From Oreohelix idahoensis (taxonomy: Eukaryota; Mollusca; Gastropoda; Stylommatophora; Oreohelicidae), in NCBI GenBank assembly GCA_024509875.1, contig JAMPIV010003442.1, forward strand, positions 186,001 through 250,000: DNA of 64,000 nt. The letters are read 5' to 3'. Both the position numbers and the translations under genes were made by a program. Shown here piece by piece: positions 46,049 to 59,699 of this stretch (position 1 is the stretch's first letter; each line of letters begins with the position of its first letter). The notes under the pieces are model-generated. The model had not been told where the DNA came from and did not search any database. It was given only the letters and a program-made list of their open reading frames with translations.

Positions 46049-48007
46049 TTGGGACCGGTATTCGGAGGAGTGCCCAAATTTCTATATAAACACTTTTTAC
46101 GCCTCTGTTTGCAACTCCAACCTCAACGCCTGCGTTATTCCAACCTTTCTTCTGATGAGTCTCATGCCCTCTCGAAGCTCCGCCGCAGAGATGACATTGT
46201 TATCAAACCAGCGGACAAAGGATGTGCCATTGCGGTATGGCGCAAGGACCTGTACCTCGAAGAAGGTAATAAGCAGCTCACCAACAGCTCCTTCTACCAG
46301 CGCCGTGACAATGATGCGACAGTCCTCAACAATCGTCTGGTCCATGACACCATCAAAAGTCTTATCGCTCATAAGTCCTTACCTTCTAGCGCTTCTCATC
46401 TCCGTATTGACAATAGTTGTCTGGGTAAGCCTGTGTTTTATATGCTTCCCAAAATTCACAAACCCTCTAACCCTGGGAGACCCATTGTCTCTGCCTGTGC
46501 CTGCCCTACTGAACATATATCAGACTTCCTCGATGGCATCTTCCAGCCTATTGTAGAGCAGCTTCCTTCCTTCTTAAAGGACACAAACCATGCTCTTACT
46601 ACTTTTTCCTCTATCCAGCTTTCCCCAGACTGTACCTACCGTTTATTTCTGTTAGATGTTTGCTCGCTTTACACTTCCATTCCTCACTCTGATGGTCTCC
46701 GTGCTCTCCGGTTTTTCCTGGACCAGCGCACGCACCCCTCTATTGCTACAGTAACTCTCCTGCGCCTTGCAAAACGTGTCCTTCGACTCAATTCCTTTGA
46801 GTTCAATGGACAGTTCTTTGACCAAATTAGTGGAGTCGCCATGGGCACCAAGATGGGTCCCAGTTATGCCTGCCTCTTCATGGGCTACCTGGAGTATCAG
46901 GTGTGGCAGCAGTATCCTGGACCTTTTCCATTGATGTATCTTAGATACATAGATGATGGCATAGGTCTCACTGATATGCCAGAGGTTGACCTATCTAGGT
47001 TCATTAACTTCATTAACAACTTCCACCCTGCGATCCAATTCACCTCTCACATCTCCACTGTCTCTGTTAATTTCCTCGACATCGTTGTCACCATCACTCC
47101 CCCATACCTCACCAATTCGGTGTACTACAAACCCACCGATGCACACAGTTACCTCCTTTATACTTCCTCTCATCCTCCGCCTTGTCGTGACTCCTTGCCT
47201 TTCTCACAACTTCTCCGTCTCCGTCGGTTATGCCAAGATGATGACAACTTTCTATGCCGAGCACAAGAAATGTTGGACTTCTTTCGTAACAGACAGTATC
47301 CAGATGATGTTCTTACCTCTGCCTTAGAGCGTGTTCTCCCTATCTTACGTCTAGAGGCCCTCAAACCCCGCCATAACACCTCCTCTGATAGAGTCAAGCT
47401 AATAATGACCTATCACTCTCATAACACTGCTGTCAAAAGGATCCTGTATCGTCACCTTCCTCTCCTCCAAGCTGACCCAAAGGCGCGGGAAGTGTTTAAT
47501 GAGCCACCCTTGCTGGCATATAGACGGGATAAAAATTTGAGGGACCTCCTAGTCCACAGCCGTTTGAAAACCATCAACGATGGCCACTTTGGGACCAAGC
47601 CATGTAACCGAACACGATGTAAGACATGTCAGTATGTTATCGAAACACGTTCAGTCTCGTTCCCTAACGCCAAGTTCACCATCACACATGGCTTCACATG
47701 TGAGTCACGCAACGTCATCTATGCTATTATATGCAAACGTTGCGCCATTACTTACATCGGCCAAACGGGCACACGACTGAGCGACCGATTCTGCAGACAC
47801 CTCTACGACATCTCTCAGTTTAAATCCACACCTGTGGCCATCCACTTCAATGGCCCGGACCACCACGGTGCCACTGACATCCAGGTGACAGCTATCAGAT
47901 CCTGTTCCTCGGACGCCAACAGTCGGTTTCGCCAGGAACAACGCCTCATCCATCTTATGGGTTGCCTTAAACCACACGGCTTGAATACCCAACATTCTTT
48001 TGTCTGA
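46049..48007 (+). CDS. Penelope-like reverse transcriptase with GIY-YIG endonuclease
   Basis: Open frame of 652 codons ending at TGA. The listed first codon is TTG and no ATG occurs in frame before about residue 131, so the N-terminus is truncated, spliced from elsewhere or uncertain. RT landmarks: I-V-I-K-P-A-D-K-G, L-P-K-I-H-K, G-R-P-I-V-S, L-D-V-C-S-L-Y-T-S-I-P (motif A), G-V-A-M-G-T-K-M-G-P (motif B), R-Y-I-D-D-G (motif C). Near residue 510 is a C-N-R-T-R-C-x2-C cluster typical of the linker. Then a GIY-YIG domain: V-I-Y-A-I-I-C...Y-I-G-Q-T, with the following R-x3-R-H segment. Role: nicking and reverse transcription in telomerase-related retroelements. No stop interrupts it. Confidence 0.9.
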   Translation: MGPVFGGVPKFLYKHFLRLCLQLQPQRLRYSNLSSDESHALSKLRRRDDIVIKPADKGCAIAVWRKDLYLEEGNKQLTNSSFYQRRDNDATVLNNRLVHDTIKSLIAHKSLPSSASHLRIDNSCLGKPVFYMLPKIHKPSNPGRPIVSACACPTEHISDFLDGIFQPIVEQLPSFLKDTNHALTTFSSIQLSPDCTYRLFLLDVCSLYTSIPHSDGLRALRFFLDQRTHPSIATVTLLRLAKRVLRLNSFEFNGQFFDQISGVAMGTKMGPSYACLFMGYLEYQVWQQYPGPFPLMYLRYIDDGIGLTDMPEVDLSRFINFINNFHPAIQFTSHISTVSVNFLDIVVTITPPYLTNSVYYKPTDAHSYLLYTSSHPPPCRDSLPFSQLLRLRRLCQDDDNFLCRAQEMLDFFRNRQYPDDVLTSALERVLPILRLEALKPRHNTSSDRVKLIMTYHSHNTAVKRILYRHLPLLQADPKAREVFNEPPLLAYRRDKNLRDLLVHSRLKTINDGHFGTKPCNRTRCKTCQYVIETRSVSFPNAKFTITHGFTCESRNVIYAIICKRCAITYIGQTGTRLSDRFCRHLYDISQFKSTPVAIHFNGPDHHGATDIQVTAIRSCSSDANSRFRQEQRLIHLMGCLKPHGLNTQHSFV

Positions 48008-48067
48008 GACGCCTTTCTCTATCTAGTCCCTATTGTATTATGACTGTCTACTTTGATGTGATCACCA

Positions 48068-48400
48068 AATTTTTTTTTTTTTTTTAATTTGTTTTATTTA
48101 AAAATTTTTTATTTTATTTTATATGTTTATATATATATAATTTTTTTTCTTTTTTTCTTTTTATAAAATTTTTTTTTTTTTAAATTTTATTTATTTATTT
48201 TTATTATTGTTTATTTATATTTATTTATTTTATTTTATTTATTTATTTATTTATTTTTTTTTTCTAAATCGCTTTTCCCTCACTTTATATATTATTATTA
48301 TTATTTTTTCCTCACTCTTTCCGGTCCTTATTTTCATTATTTCTTATTTTTTGTTTTTAATGTACTTTCGACTTCCGTTTTCCAGTTTAGTGGCAGCCAT
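48068..48400. repeat. T-rich low-complexity 3' region
   Basis: Runs of T with (TTTA)n just after the Penelope ORF. Probably its 3' UTR. Confidence 0.7.
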
Positions 48401-48810
48401 CTTGCTTCTGTGACTGGACATGTGACTGGACACAAGGGAGTTAATTTTCTCTTATATTTATAGTTTCATGTTCTCTACTTAATTCTCATTTTCTTTCTTT
48501 CCCTCCTGTCTTGTTTGTCTGTCCCTGACGAAGGCCTTGTAGCCGCAACGTAGGTTTTTCCTGTCCTTTCTCCTTGTAAGACGTATTACTATTTGTGTGT
48601 TTTTTTTCTCCCCATTCTACTGTTTGCTTTAGATGTCGTATATATCTGTATGTGCGTGCTTATACATTGTCTTACTCCCACACCAATACACCCATTAGTC
48701 ATCACCCCCGCCAGTCAGTATCAATACCCTCTCCATTAAAAACCCCACCGACCAACTAACGACAATAATTATCTTCACTCCACCGCCATTTTATCGGTTT
48801 TTGACGTCAT

Positions 48811-49152
48811 ATTTGTCAGCCTTTACTACATGTGCGAAAATACTTTGGTGAATCATATCTAACGTTTCCTACCAAAATCGGCATTACGTTGACACGCCAA
48901 GAATTTAAACATCTTCTGGCTTTACAAGGCGAAATCCTCGCCGAATTTGATCGACTACAGTTACCACCCACAGGTTACTGTCCTATTACTTGTAACAACC
49001 ACAGTCCCGCTTGTACCACTACAACAACTCCAGTTGTTATCAACCAATATTCCATAGACAATCACCCGGACGCTAATGATGTCTTTAATCTACAACCACC
49101 ACCACCGAAGCAAAAGAAAAAAGCTACAAAGCGCCTGAAACTAGAGATATAG
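48811..49152 (+). CDS. PC4/p15-like ORF, 5' end uncertain
   Basis: Open frame through 49152. The listed start is GTG at 48832 but the frame is open further 5' (H precedes V-R-K-Y-F-G). The first ~45 residues ([22 protein letters not shown]) resemble the PC4/p15 single-strand DNA-binding coactivator fold: I/V-R-K-Y-Y then P-T-K-K-G-I-x-L-T. This is followed by a T-rich and P-rich linker and a basic tail ([10 protein letters not shown]). It starts right where the Penelope 3' repeat ends, so its 5' exon or promoter may have been cut off. With the polymerase remnant on the other side of the Penelope insertion it may be part of one DNA-virus-like element. Assignment is by eye. Confidence 0.4.
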   Translation: MCQPLLHVRKYFGESYLTFPTKIGITLTRQEFKHLLALQGEILAEFDRLQLPPTGYCPITCNNHSPACTTTTTPVVINQYSIDNHPDANDVFNLQPPPPKQKKKATKRLKLEI

Positions 49153-49274
49153 ATTGACATTTCGTATTCTTTTAAAAGAGATCATTAAATATATATTAAT
49201 AAAAACGTAAAAAAATCCTTGGCAATTGTATAAATGTTGTCTACATGTTGTATAAATATATATTGTATGTATGT

Positions 49275-49399
<125 letters not shown>

Positions 49400-50143
49400 T
49401 AGAACTCCATTTATCCGAACCCCAATTATCCGAACATCCAATTATCCGAACACTTTTTCCAGAAAAAAAAATCAATCGCCACCAGTCACGTTAGACTACA
49501 TTTCTGAATCTTTTCATGCGGCAAGCTTCAAATGTGTGCGAACAATTTGTAGAGGATGAGTTGGGGTAACGGTCGGTCGCTTACGTACAGGAAGTCAGTT
49601 AGATCATAAAGTCAGTTAATATCTGGTTTACCACTCCAGTGTACGTGTGCGTTCTAGGCAGAACACTGGCTAAACAGACAGTTCAACTTAAAATAATTCT
49701 ATCCTGCCTCTACAGCAGAATAATTTTGGTGTACAAGTATTTCTCTGTGCGATATGGCATCTTCCAGTAGGCCTAAAGCATATAAAAGGAACCGCAATGT
49801 TTTGTCAATTGAAACGAAAACAGAAATTATCAAGAGACTAGGAAAAGGTGAAACTGTGTCTTCACTTCGAGGATTTTCAATGTTGGGAAAGCTACCGTCT
49901 CTGACATCAGAAGTAACAAGGATAAAATTATGAGTTTTGCATCGAAATTGGATAGTGAAAATGGGTCGAAGAAACGTAAAACCATGAGAAATGCGAAATA
50001 TTTGAAATTGGAAGAGGCTTTGTATATATGGTGTCTGCAAAGAAGAAGCAAATCGGAACCTATCTCTGGCTCTCTATTGTGTGAAAAGTCACTTCAGTTC
50101 AACAGTCAACTTGACGGTCCTCCTGACTTTAAGGCTAGCCAGG

Positions 50144-50425
50144 TAAAAAAAAAAGGTAAAGGAACCCGTTACACGCCCATTGAGGCATATTGGGAATATG
50201 GTGTTAGGCCCATATTATCTTGACCGTCGGCACACTAGGGGTGATGTGGTCAGCATCACGCCGGCCGCCTTAACCTTCCCAGAGTTTCTCTGGTACCCAT
50301 TTGGGGCTGGGTCGACCCAGGAGCCGTTTGTGGCCTAAAACATTCCCACCTCATCTGGGGATCGAACCATAGACCACTGCGTTAGGAAGCCAGTGCACTA
50401 ACCACTATGCTACCGCGGCTCCCTC
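50144..50425 (-). mobile_element. tRNA-derived SINE family 2, complete
   Basis: On the minus strand it starts GGGAGCCGCGGTAGCATAG (A-box-like), has a B box GGTTCGATCCCC and ends in a pyrimidine-rich ...TTTACC plus T run instead of poly-A. Duplication AGGCTAGCCAGG / AGGCTAGTCAGG (50132-50143, 50426-50437) flanks it. It splits the Tigger transposase. Confidence 0.85.
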
Positions 50426-51149
50426 AGGCTAGTCAGGGATGGTTAAGAAACTTTAAATCTCGTCATGGCATACGAGAACTGGAGATTCAAGGGGAATCTT
50501 TATCTAGCGATGCAACTGCCCCTGAAAATTTTAAAGAAACATTCTTGGTTTTTTTGGAAGAAGAAGGTTATTCACCCGATGATGTGTATAATGCCGATGA
50601 GACTGGCTTATACTGGAAATCATTGCCTCAAAAATCACTTGCATCTCAGCGCGAAGCAGCTGCCCCTGGGTTTAAAAAGTGCAAAGAGAGAGTAACAATT
50701 TTGGTAACCGCGAATGCCAGTGGAAGTCATCGTTTACCGGTGCTAATGATCGGCAAAGCCAAAAAACCACGTTGCTTAAAGAATGTGACATGTGTCCCAT
50801 TGTGCTACAAAGCACAGAAGAGTGCTTGGATGAATAGTGAAATATTTTTTGACTGGTATACACATCAGTTCATCCCAAATGTGAAGAGGTTGAGAGAACA
50901 AGAAAAGAAAACTGGAAAAGTAATTCTTCTACTGGACAATGCACCATCTCATCCAGAGAAGGATACATTGAATACAGTTGATACAAATTTTAAAGTAATT
51001 TTTCTGCCTCCCAATGTAACAGCACTGATTCAACCAATGGATCAGGGGGTTATAGCAAAGCTTAAAAAGATGTACAAGAAGGAAGTCCTGCGTCGTTTAT
51101 TGTTGGCTGAAGATGAAGAAAGTGTGGTGGCGTTTTCTAAAAAGCTTAA

Positions 51150-51831
51150 CTGATTCCGTACGCAAGATCTAATAATAGATGCAAAGGCCGAACGCTGTAG
51201 ACGTAAGATCTTTTAAAAGACGCTGATTTATTTCGTTGTTTCTTTCTATTCTGATATTTTATACTGCCCGGAATTTATCTCGAACGGAAGTAAACATAAA
51301 ACTGGGCACATTTCAAGAAGCTTCAACGTCTTTTATTTGCGTTTGAAGGAATTTTTTCACATTTATCTTCATCTTTAATCGTGATTTGTCGTATCGCCAT
51401 AATGGCCGAAAAACACACAGGATATGTTACTAATATGTAAACAGTGAACAAACTGTGTGATCAACCATAACTTTCTTACTTTTTCTGTGTTTCTAAATGG
51501 ATTACCTGCACAAAGAGAGCAGTGAAACTGTATTGTGATAACAATTTATGTTACAAGCCTTACGTAAGTCGAAAATTTTTGTTCAAAATTTCAAGTTATC
51601 TTTTTTCCGTGTACATGTTATCTGTTATAACATAAACATAACTTAAAATTAGCTAGAAAAGCATATGGATTTATATTGTTCATCCAATGTACTTTAATTT
51701 GATATATAATATGTTATACTTAACTCATGATTAGACACACATTGTCAGTAAACGTAAATTATGTATGTGTAAATTTTTGTGGTTTAAAAATAATTCCGTC
51801 CAGAGCTGAAAATAATTACGTACGGAAAGAG
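51150..51831. mobile_element. TTAA-flanked MITE (piggyBac-like target)
   Basis: 682 bp between two TTAA copies (51146-51149, 51832-51835). Ends are inverted: CTGATTCCGTACGCAA at the left and the complement of CTCTTTCCGTACGTAA at the right, matching at most positions. Removing it with one TTAA restores the reading frame around it. No ORF inside. TTAA duplication is typical of piggyBac, though the ends do not start with the usual CCC. Confidence 0.75.
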
Positions 51832-52720
51832 TTAATCTCAAAGACTGCTGCTATATGTTAGCTGATGCTTGGACCACCCTGTCACAAGATAATCTCAACA
51901 AGGCTTGGAATAAATTGCTTGGGAAAAAAGGAGGAAATGAAACTACTGCAATGGACACAAATGATGATTGTATAAATGAAGTTGTGGAACTGTTTCAATG
52001 CCCGGATTTTCGGACTGTGACAAAGATGATGCACACATGTGGCTAGAAGATGATAATGATTCTGGTTTTCAGTTTTTGAATGACGAAGAAATTTTGTCTT
52101 TTGTGCAAGAAGAAAACCAAATACATGTAGTGACCGATGACGAAGACTCCTCAGAAGTACATGATGTACTTGTAGATTATGAAGAAAACCCAAAACGTCG
52201 ACCAAGTCCTGAAGAGGCCTTTATAGCACTAGAATCAGCGATGGCTTGGTACGAGCAAGAAGATGACAGCTGTCCTACACAGCTTCTGCTGTTGAAGAGA
52301 ATGCGGGACTTAGCAGCCAAAAGGAGACTATCCAGTTTGGTGCAAAAGAGGATTCCTCATTATTTTAAATAGTGGGCTACATCTGTGCAAGTACATGTAT
52401 ACGTAAGTTGCGCCTGGTTTTGAATCGTTTGTAATGTTATTTTGAAAACATTTCTCCTTCTTAAAAAAAAAAAAATTAATACAAGTAGTACATGCACTGC
52501 AGTGTAATGAAAGATTTTGGTGATACAGTGATCTAATACAGTGTGGGTATTATTATTACAGTACAAGTAAATATGTTTTATAGTGTATTTTCCTTGTGAT
52601 GGTTAATTATTTTTAGAAATATGTGTACATGTACTCGATACATTATGTAATCCAATTATCCGAACATTTGATTATCCGAACGATGCTCGGTCCCATGGGG
52701 TTCGGATAAATGGAGTTCTA

Positions 52721-52828
<108 letters not shown>

Positions 52829-52973
52829 TTATTGTATATATTGTATATATGTTGTAATACCTGAATAAAGAAACATAACAACACACTGCTCAGTCATACA
52901 CAACTCTTAAAATACCATCACAATACAACCTAACTACTTATCTCCCCTAACTCTCGCCGCCATTATTGATCTA

Positions 52974-53060
52974 ATATTTTTCCTTATATAAAAGTCAATC
53001 GCATCCTCCGTTATCGATCGGTATATTTCCCTATATAAAAGTCACGGGCATCCTCCGGAA
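52974..53060 (+). promoter_or_regulatory. Duplicated TATA-like segment
   Basis: Two direct repeats about 53 bp apart, each with TATTT(T/C)CC(T)TATATAAAAGTCA followed by GCATCCTCC. TATATAAAAG is a strong TATA-box match. No gene start can be tied to it; it could be a promoter remnant of an element. An AATAAA lies at about 52863 upstream. Confidence 0.3.
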
Positions 53061-53089
53061 TACTAACCGAAACGTGCTTGATATACTAC

Positions 53090-53806
53090 TCATGTTCCGA
53101 CCAACATTACGTTAAATGGGAAAACGTTAGAAGAAGTTACTTACTTTACTTAGTCGTTCCCCTTCTACCGTGAGGTGTAGAGGTTAGAAGAAGTTAACAC
53201 CTTTAAATATCTGGGGTCCACTATATGTAGTGATGGAAGATCAAGTAAAGAAATCAAGACAAGACTTGAGATGGCATTAGCTGCCATGACAAGGCTGAAT
53301 GTGATCCGGAAAAGTAACATCAGTTTTCCTGTAAAGATCAAATTATACAAATCAGTTGTATTATCTATTCTCTTGTATGGGTGTGAGGGCTGGACATTCA
53401 CTGCAGATACGGAGCGAAGGATTCAGGCTTTCGAGTATAAAGGTTATAGAAGAATTTTGCGCATTTGCTATAAAGAGCACAAAACAAATGTCTATGTTAG
53501 AGAGAAAATAAACACCTATGCAGGCCACCAAGAACCACTTTTGTCAGTAGTGAAACGTCGAAAGCTCGCCTGGTTTGGGCATGTAACTCGTCATGACTCC
53601 CTTTCGAAAACGATCCTCCAGGGAACAGTCGAAGGTAAACGGAGAAGAGGAAGGCAAAGAAAATCCTGGGCTGATAACATCAAAGAATGGGCAGGGCACG
53701 GTTTTCCACACTTGTACGCATTGCTGAGGATAGAGAGCAGTGTCTGCTGATGCTTCCACCATGGCACCCCTACGACCCATGACGGGTTACGGGTTGAGAT
53801 GATATA
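53090..53806 (+). pseudogene. RTE-type LINE, 5'-truncated copy
   Basis: Matches the 3' end of the intact RTE (from about 32686 to 33355), mid-90s percent by eye. Coding from Y-L-G-S through the C-terminal K-R-R-R-G-R-Q region is recognisable, mainly in the 159-codon frame 53271-53750, with a small deletion near 53740. It ends in the same GATGATATAT tail. It is interrupted at 53140-53182 by a 43-bp LINE-A tail fragment. Confidence 0.9.
53140..53182 (-). mobile_element. 43-bp LINE-A 3'-end insertion
   Basis: Reverse complement of the last ~43 bases of LINE-A, including the (TAAG) tail and the GTAGAAG...GAACGACTAAG segment. It sits between two copies of GTTAGAAGAAGTTA (53126-53139, 53183-53196) that are single in the intact RTE at 32724-32737. 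It is an extremely 5'-truncated target-primed insertion. Confidence 0.85.
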
Positions 53807-53808
53807 TA

Positions 53809-56509
<2,701 letters not shown>

Positions 56510-58975
56510 CAATCAGCCTTAACAACCTTAACATACAGCCCAAGCGAAGACACCAGAGTCAGAAACCCATGAAGAGGCTCAACGTCACAAAACTTAAAAG
56601 CGAAGCAACCGCAGAGAGCTTCTCAAGGGACTTGGACAGCCGTCTGAGGGACGTTGAGCTCGGTCAAACCACTATAGAGGAAAAATGGGCCACTTTAAAG
56701 CACATTGTGTACTCTGTAGCCTCTGAGAGCTTGGGATATACAACACGCAAGAACCCTGACTGGTTTGATGAGAATGATGAAAATATTAAAACTGCTGGCT
56801 GAAAAATATCGCTTGCACAGAGACTATCAAAGCAACCCTTCCTCAACATCCAAAAAGGCAGCCTTTACCAATATACGCAGAGTTGTCCAGAATAAGCTCA
56901 GGAAGATGCATGATGCATGGCTCAGCAATAAAGCAGACGAGATACAGAGGTATGCAGACATAAATGACTCAAAGCGGTTTTATGATGCCCTGAAAGCAAT
57001 TTATGGCCCTCAATCGAATCAATCATCACCGGTCCTAAATGCTGATGGCATGGCATTGCTCACTGATAAAACGCAGATTTTGGAACGCTGGGCACAACAC
57101 TTCAACGCCATCTTAAATTGTCCATCAACCGTCAACGACCAGGCCATTGCAAGTATACCGCAAATTACAGTCAATGTCAGACTTGACCTTCCACCCAGCA
57201 TGGAAGAGGTCAAGAAAGCAGCCAGTCTACTGTCCAGCGGCAAAGCCCCTGGATCCGATGCTATTCCTGCTGAGATTTATAAAGCTGGAGGCAGCATGCT
57301 GCTGCAGAGACTAACAGACCTCTTCCACTCAGTATGGGATGAAGAACAGACACCACAGGAATTAAAAGATGCCACCATCGTTCACATATACAAGCGAAAG
57401 GGAAATCATCAATCATGTGACAACCATAGGGGAATCTCCCTATTATCTATTGCGGGCAAAATCCTGGCTCGAGTCCTGCTCAATCGCTTGACTGTTCATC
57501 TCGAATCGCAGGACTTACTTCCAGAGAGTCAGTGTGGTTTCCGAGCAGGCCGCGGGATCGTCGATATGATATTTGCTGCTCGCCAACTTCAGGAGAAATG
57601 TCAGGAACAGCACAGTGACCTATACACAACATTTATTGACTTGACCAAGGCCTTTGACACTGTCAATAGGGACGGACTATGGAAAATTATGGCGAAATTC
57701 GGCTGTCCCGATAAGTTCATCTCAATTGTCCGCCAGTTTCATGAAGGTATGATGGCTCGCGTATTGAATGATGGAGAACCTTCTGAACCCTTTCCCGTCA
57801 CAAATGGTGTCAAACAGGGTTGTGTGCTCGCACCGACACTATTCAGTATGATATTTGCTGCCATGCTGTCTAACGTTACGCATGACAGTAGCGACGGCAT
57901 ACACATCAGATACAGGACAGATGGGAATCTGTTCAATTTGAGACAATTACAGTCCTTTACGAAGGTGAATGAAACAATGATCTCTGACCTCGTCTTTGCG
58001 GACGACTGTGCCCTCAACACCTGCACAGAACTGGACATGCAGAACAATATGAGGAGGCTTTCTGTAGCGTGCGATGACTTTGGCCTTACCATCAATACGA
58101 AGAAATCTGAAGTAATGTTGCAACCTGCTCCTGGGAAACCTTACTGTGAACCAAATATCACAGTAAAGAACCAACGTCTCCAAGTGGTGGCAGTACCCTT
58201 ACCAAAGATGCGAATATCGACTCCGAGGTCAACAACAGAATTGCAAAGGCAAGTGCAGCTTTCGGAAGACTAAGAGTAAATGTTTGGGATCGACAAGGAA
58301 TTAGTGCAGCCACCAAGATAAAAGTATATCATGCAATAGTACTCACTACCCTCCTGTATGCCTGTGAAACATGGACAGTGTATAGCAGACATGCCAAGAA
58401 GCTTAATCATTTCCACATGAGCTGTCTTCGCAGGATCCTCAGGATCAAGTGGCATGATAGAGTATCTAATTCTGAGGTCCTCAACAGAGCACATATCTCA
58501 AGCATCTACACATTGCTGCAGAGGGCCCAAACTAGATGGGCCGGACATGTTGTTCGCATGCCCGAAAAACGTTTCCCAAAGCAGTTGATGTACAGCGAAC
58601 TCTCCACGGGTAAGCGAACAGCAGGGGGACAAAAAAACGCTTCAAAGACACACTGAAAGCATCGTTGAGCAGCTTCAAAATTGATGTCTCCTCCTGGGAG
58701 ACTATCGCACAGGATAGCTGTGCCTGGCGGACAAACATTACTCAAGGTGCTCGCATTGCAGAACAGAATTTAGCTGATAAGGCAGAAGGCAAGCATGCTG
58801 CAAGAAAGGCCAGAATGCACAGCAACACTACTATCGACTCTAACCATGTGTGCCCCGTATGTGGCAGGGCCTGTAGGGCCAAAATAGGATTAATTAGTCA
58901 CATGAGATCACGGCACAGATGTGTCACAACTCAAGTCTGAAGCTGTCGCCATCTTCGCATGCGATGGGCAACTAT
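56510..58975 (+). pseudogene. LINE-D reverse transcriptase with C2H2 finger
   Basis: 5'-truncated: no endonuclease. Coding begins in one frame at about 56510, shifts near 56797, then a 502-codon frame (56765-58273) carries G-K-A-P-G-S-D (finger), C-G-F-R-A-G-R-G, F-I-D-L-T-K-A-F-D (motif A), K-Q-G-C-V-L-A-P (motif B) and F-A-D-D (motif C). A frameshift near 58195 leads to Y-A-C-E-T-W and R-W-A-G-H-V-V-R-M, and another near 58635. The end is a C2H2-type finger (C-P-V-C...H-M-R-S-R-H, about 58851-58917), common at the C-terminus of some LINEs. The tail is (ATT)n at 58973-58988. All catalytic residues are visible, but the frame breaks make it inactive. Confidence 0.88.
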
Positions 58976-58988
58976 TATTATTATTATA

Positions 58989-59699
58989 TTTTATAGTACA
59001 GACGGTATAAACCATGGCGTAGGTAGACTGTGTATAAAGCATGGTATGTAACGCACGAAGAGTATGATGTAAAGGCTGCGGAAATTGTTTTTTTTTAAAA
59101 AGCATGTGAGGAAAATAAAATGTAAGTGTGTGTAGAGAAAAGTGAATAATGCGTGTAATGCATAGTGTTTCTGTGTGTACTGTATAATGCATAGTGTGTA
59201 TAAATGATTGTGTCTATAGTGCTTTAAATGTGTACATAAATACAATATACAGAGTGTGTAAATCACTGTGTTCTGTGTATCTAATTAGAGTGCACTATGT
59301 ATATAAATAAGGCTTGCCATGACGTGTTGTAGGGCGCATTGTTACTATTTGTAGCTCCCCTTTCTAGTCCATGTAAAGCACGAACGACATAAACTGTGCC
59401 GCAGTATAACTTGTGCACAACATATGAAACACCAAATTATAAATATTTGACAATGTTGTGATCGTGAAATACGAGTTAACTTTTTATTAAAATGTGTCAA
59501 AGAACATACTATCCTGCATCGCTTTAAAATCTTTTCAGATTTATTTATCTTTGTTTAAATATGGTTGACTTTTTCGGATACACATATTTGCTTTGAAATA
59601 ATACGACCTGAATTTATCATATTCACTTGTATATTTTTAATTATTTTTATTTATTTAACATAAAGTGTTTTTATTCTCTTCTTCTTCTTCACCTACAGA
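58989..59699. other. Unassigned DNA
   Basis: TG-rich degenerate stretch (59000-59300), then AT-rich sequence. A 'GACGTGTTGTAGGGCGCATTGTTACTATT' type block at 59321-59350 (in part) resembles 22878-22910. No gene seen. Confidence 0.4.

Larger units (their letters stand above)
44293..48814 (+). mobile_element. Penelope-like element with terminal and inverted repeats
   Basis: An 85-bp direct repeat bounds the element (44293-44378 and 48729-48814; both run from CTCTCCATTAAAAA to a TGA(T/C)GTCATATTT end). Inside the left one, 44449-44526 is the reverse complement of 46003-46075, and 45250-45280 of 45836-45866, so the 5' part is a large interrupted palindrome. Such partial inverted or tandem arrangements are usual for Penelope-like elements. 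SINE pieces sit in the arms (44600-44791 and 45530-45720), which shifts the symmetry. Confidence 0.75.
49754..52372 (+). pseudogene. Tigger/pogo transposase, broken and interrupted
   Basis: The ATG at 49754 starts a CENP-B-like N-terminal helix-turn-helix (L-S-I-E-T-K-T-E-I-I-K-R-L), with a frameshift near 49870. A second DNA-binding domain reaches 50130, where a SINE cuts in; coding resumes at 50438 (G-W-L-R-N-F-K-S-R-H). The DDE-superfamily catalytic core has N-A-D-E-T-G, L-L-L-D-N-A-P-S-H and Q-P-M-D-Q-G-V-I, so all three acidic residues are visible. The frame is cut at 51146-51835 by a TTAA-flanked element and would read on correctly without it. Another frameshift lies near 52010; an acidic C-terminal tail ends at 52372. 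Inactive copy. Confidence 0.9.

Noticed and set aside
58851..58920. Cellular C2H2 zinc-finger protein
   Set aside because: It is the C-terminal finger of LINE-D, in line with the RT frame upstream.
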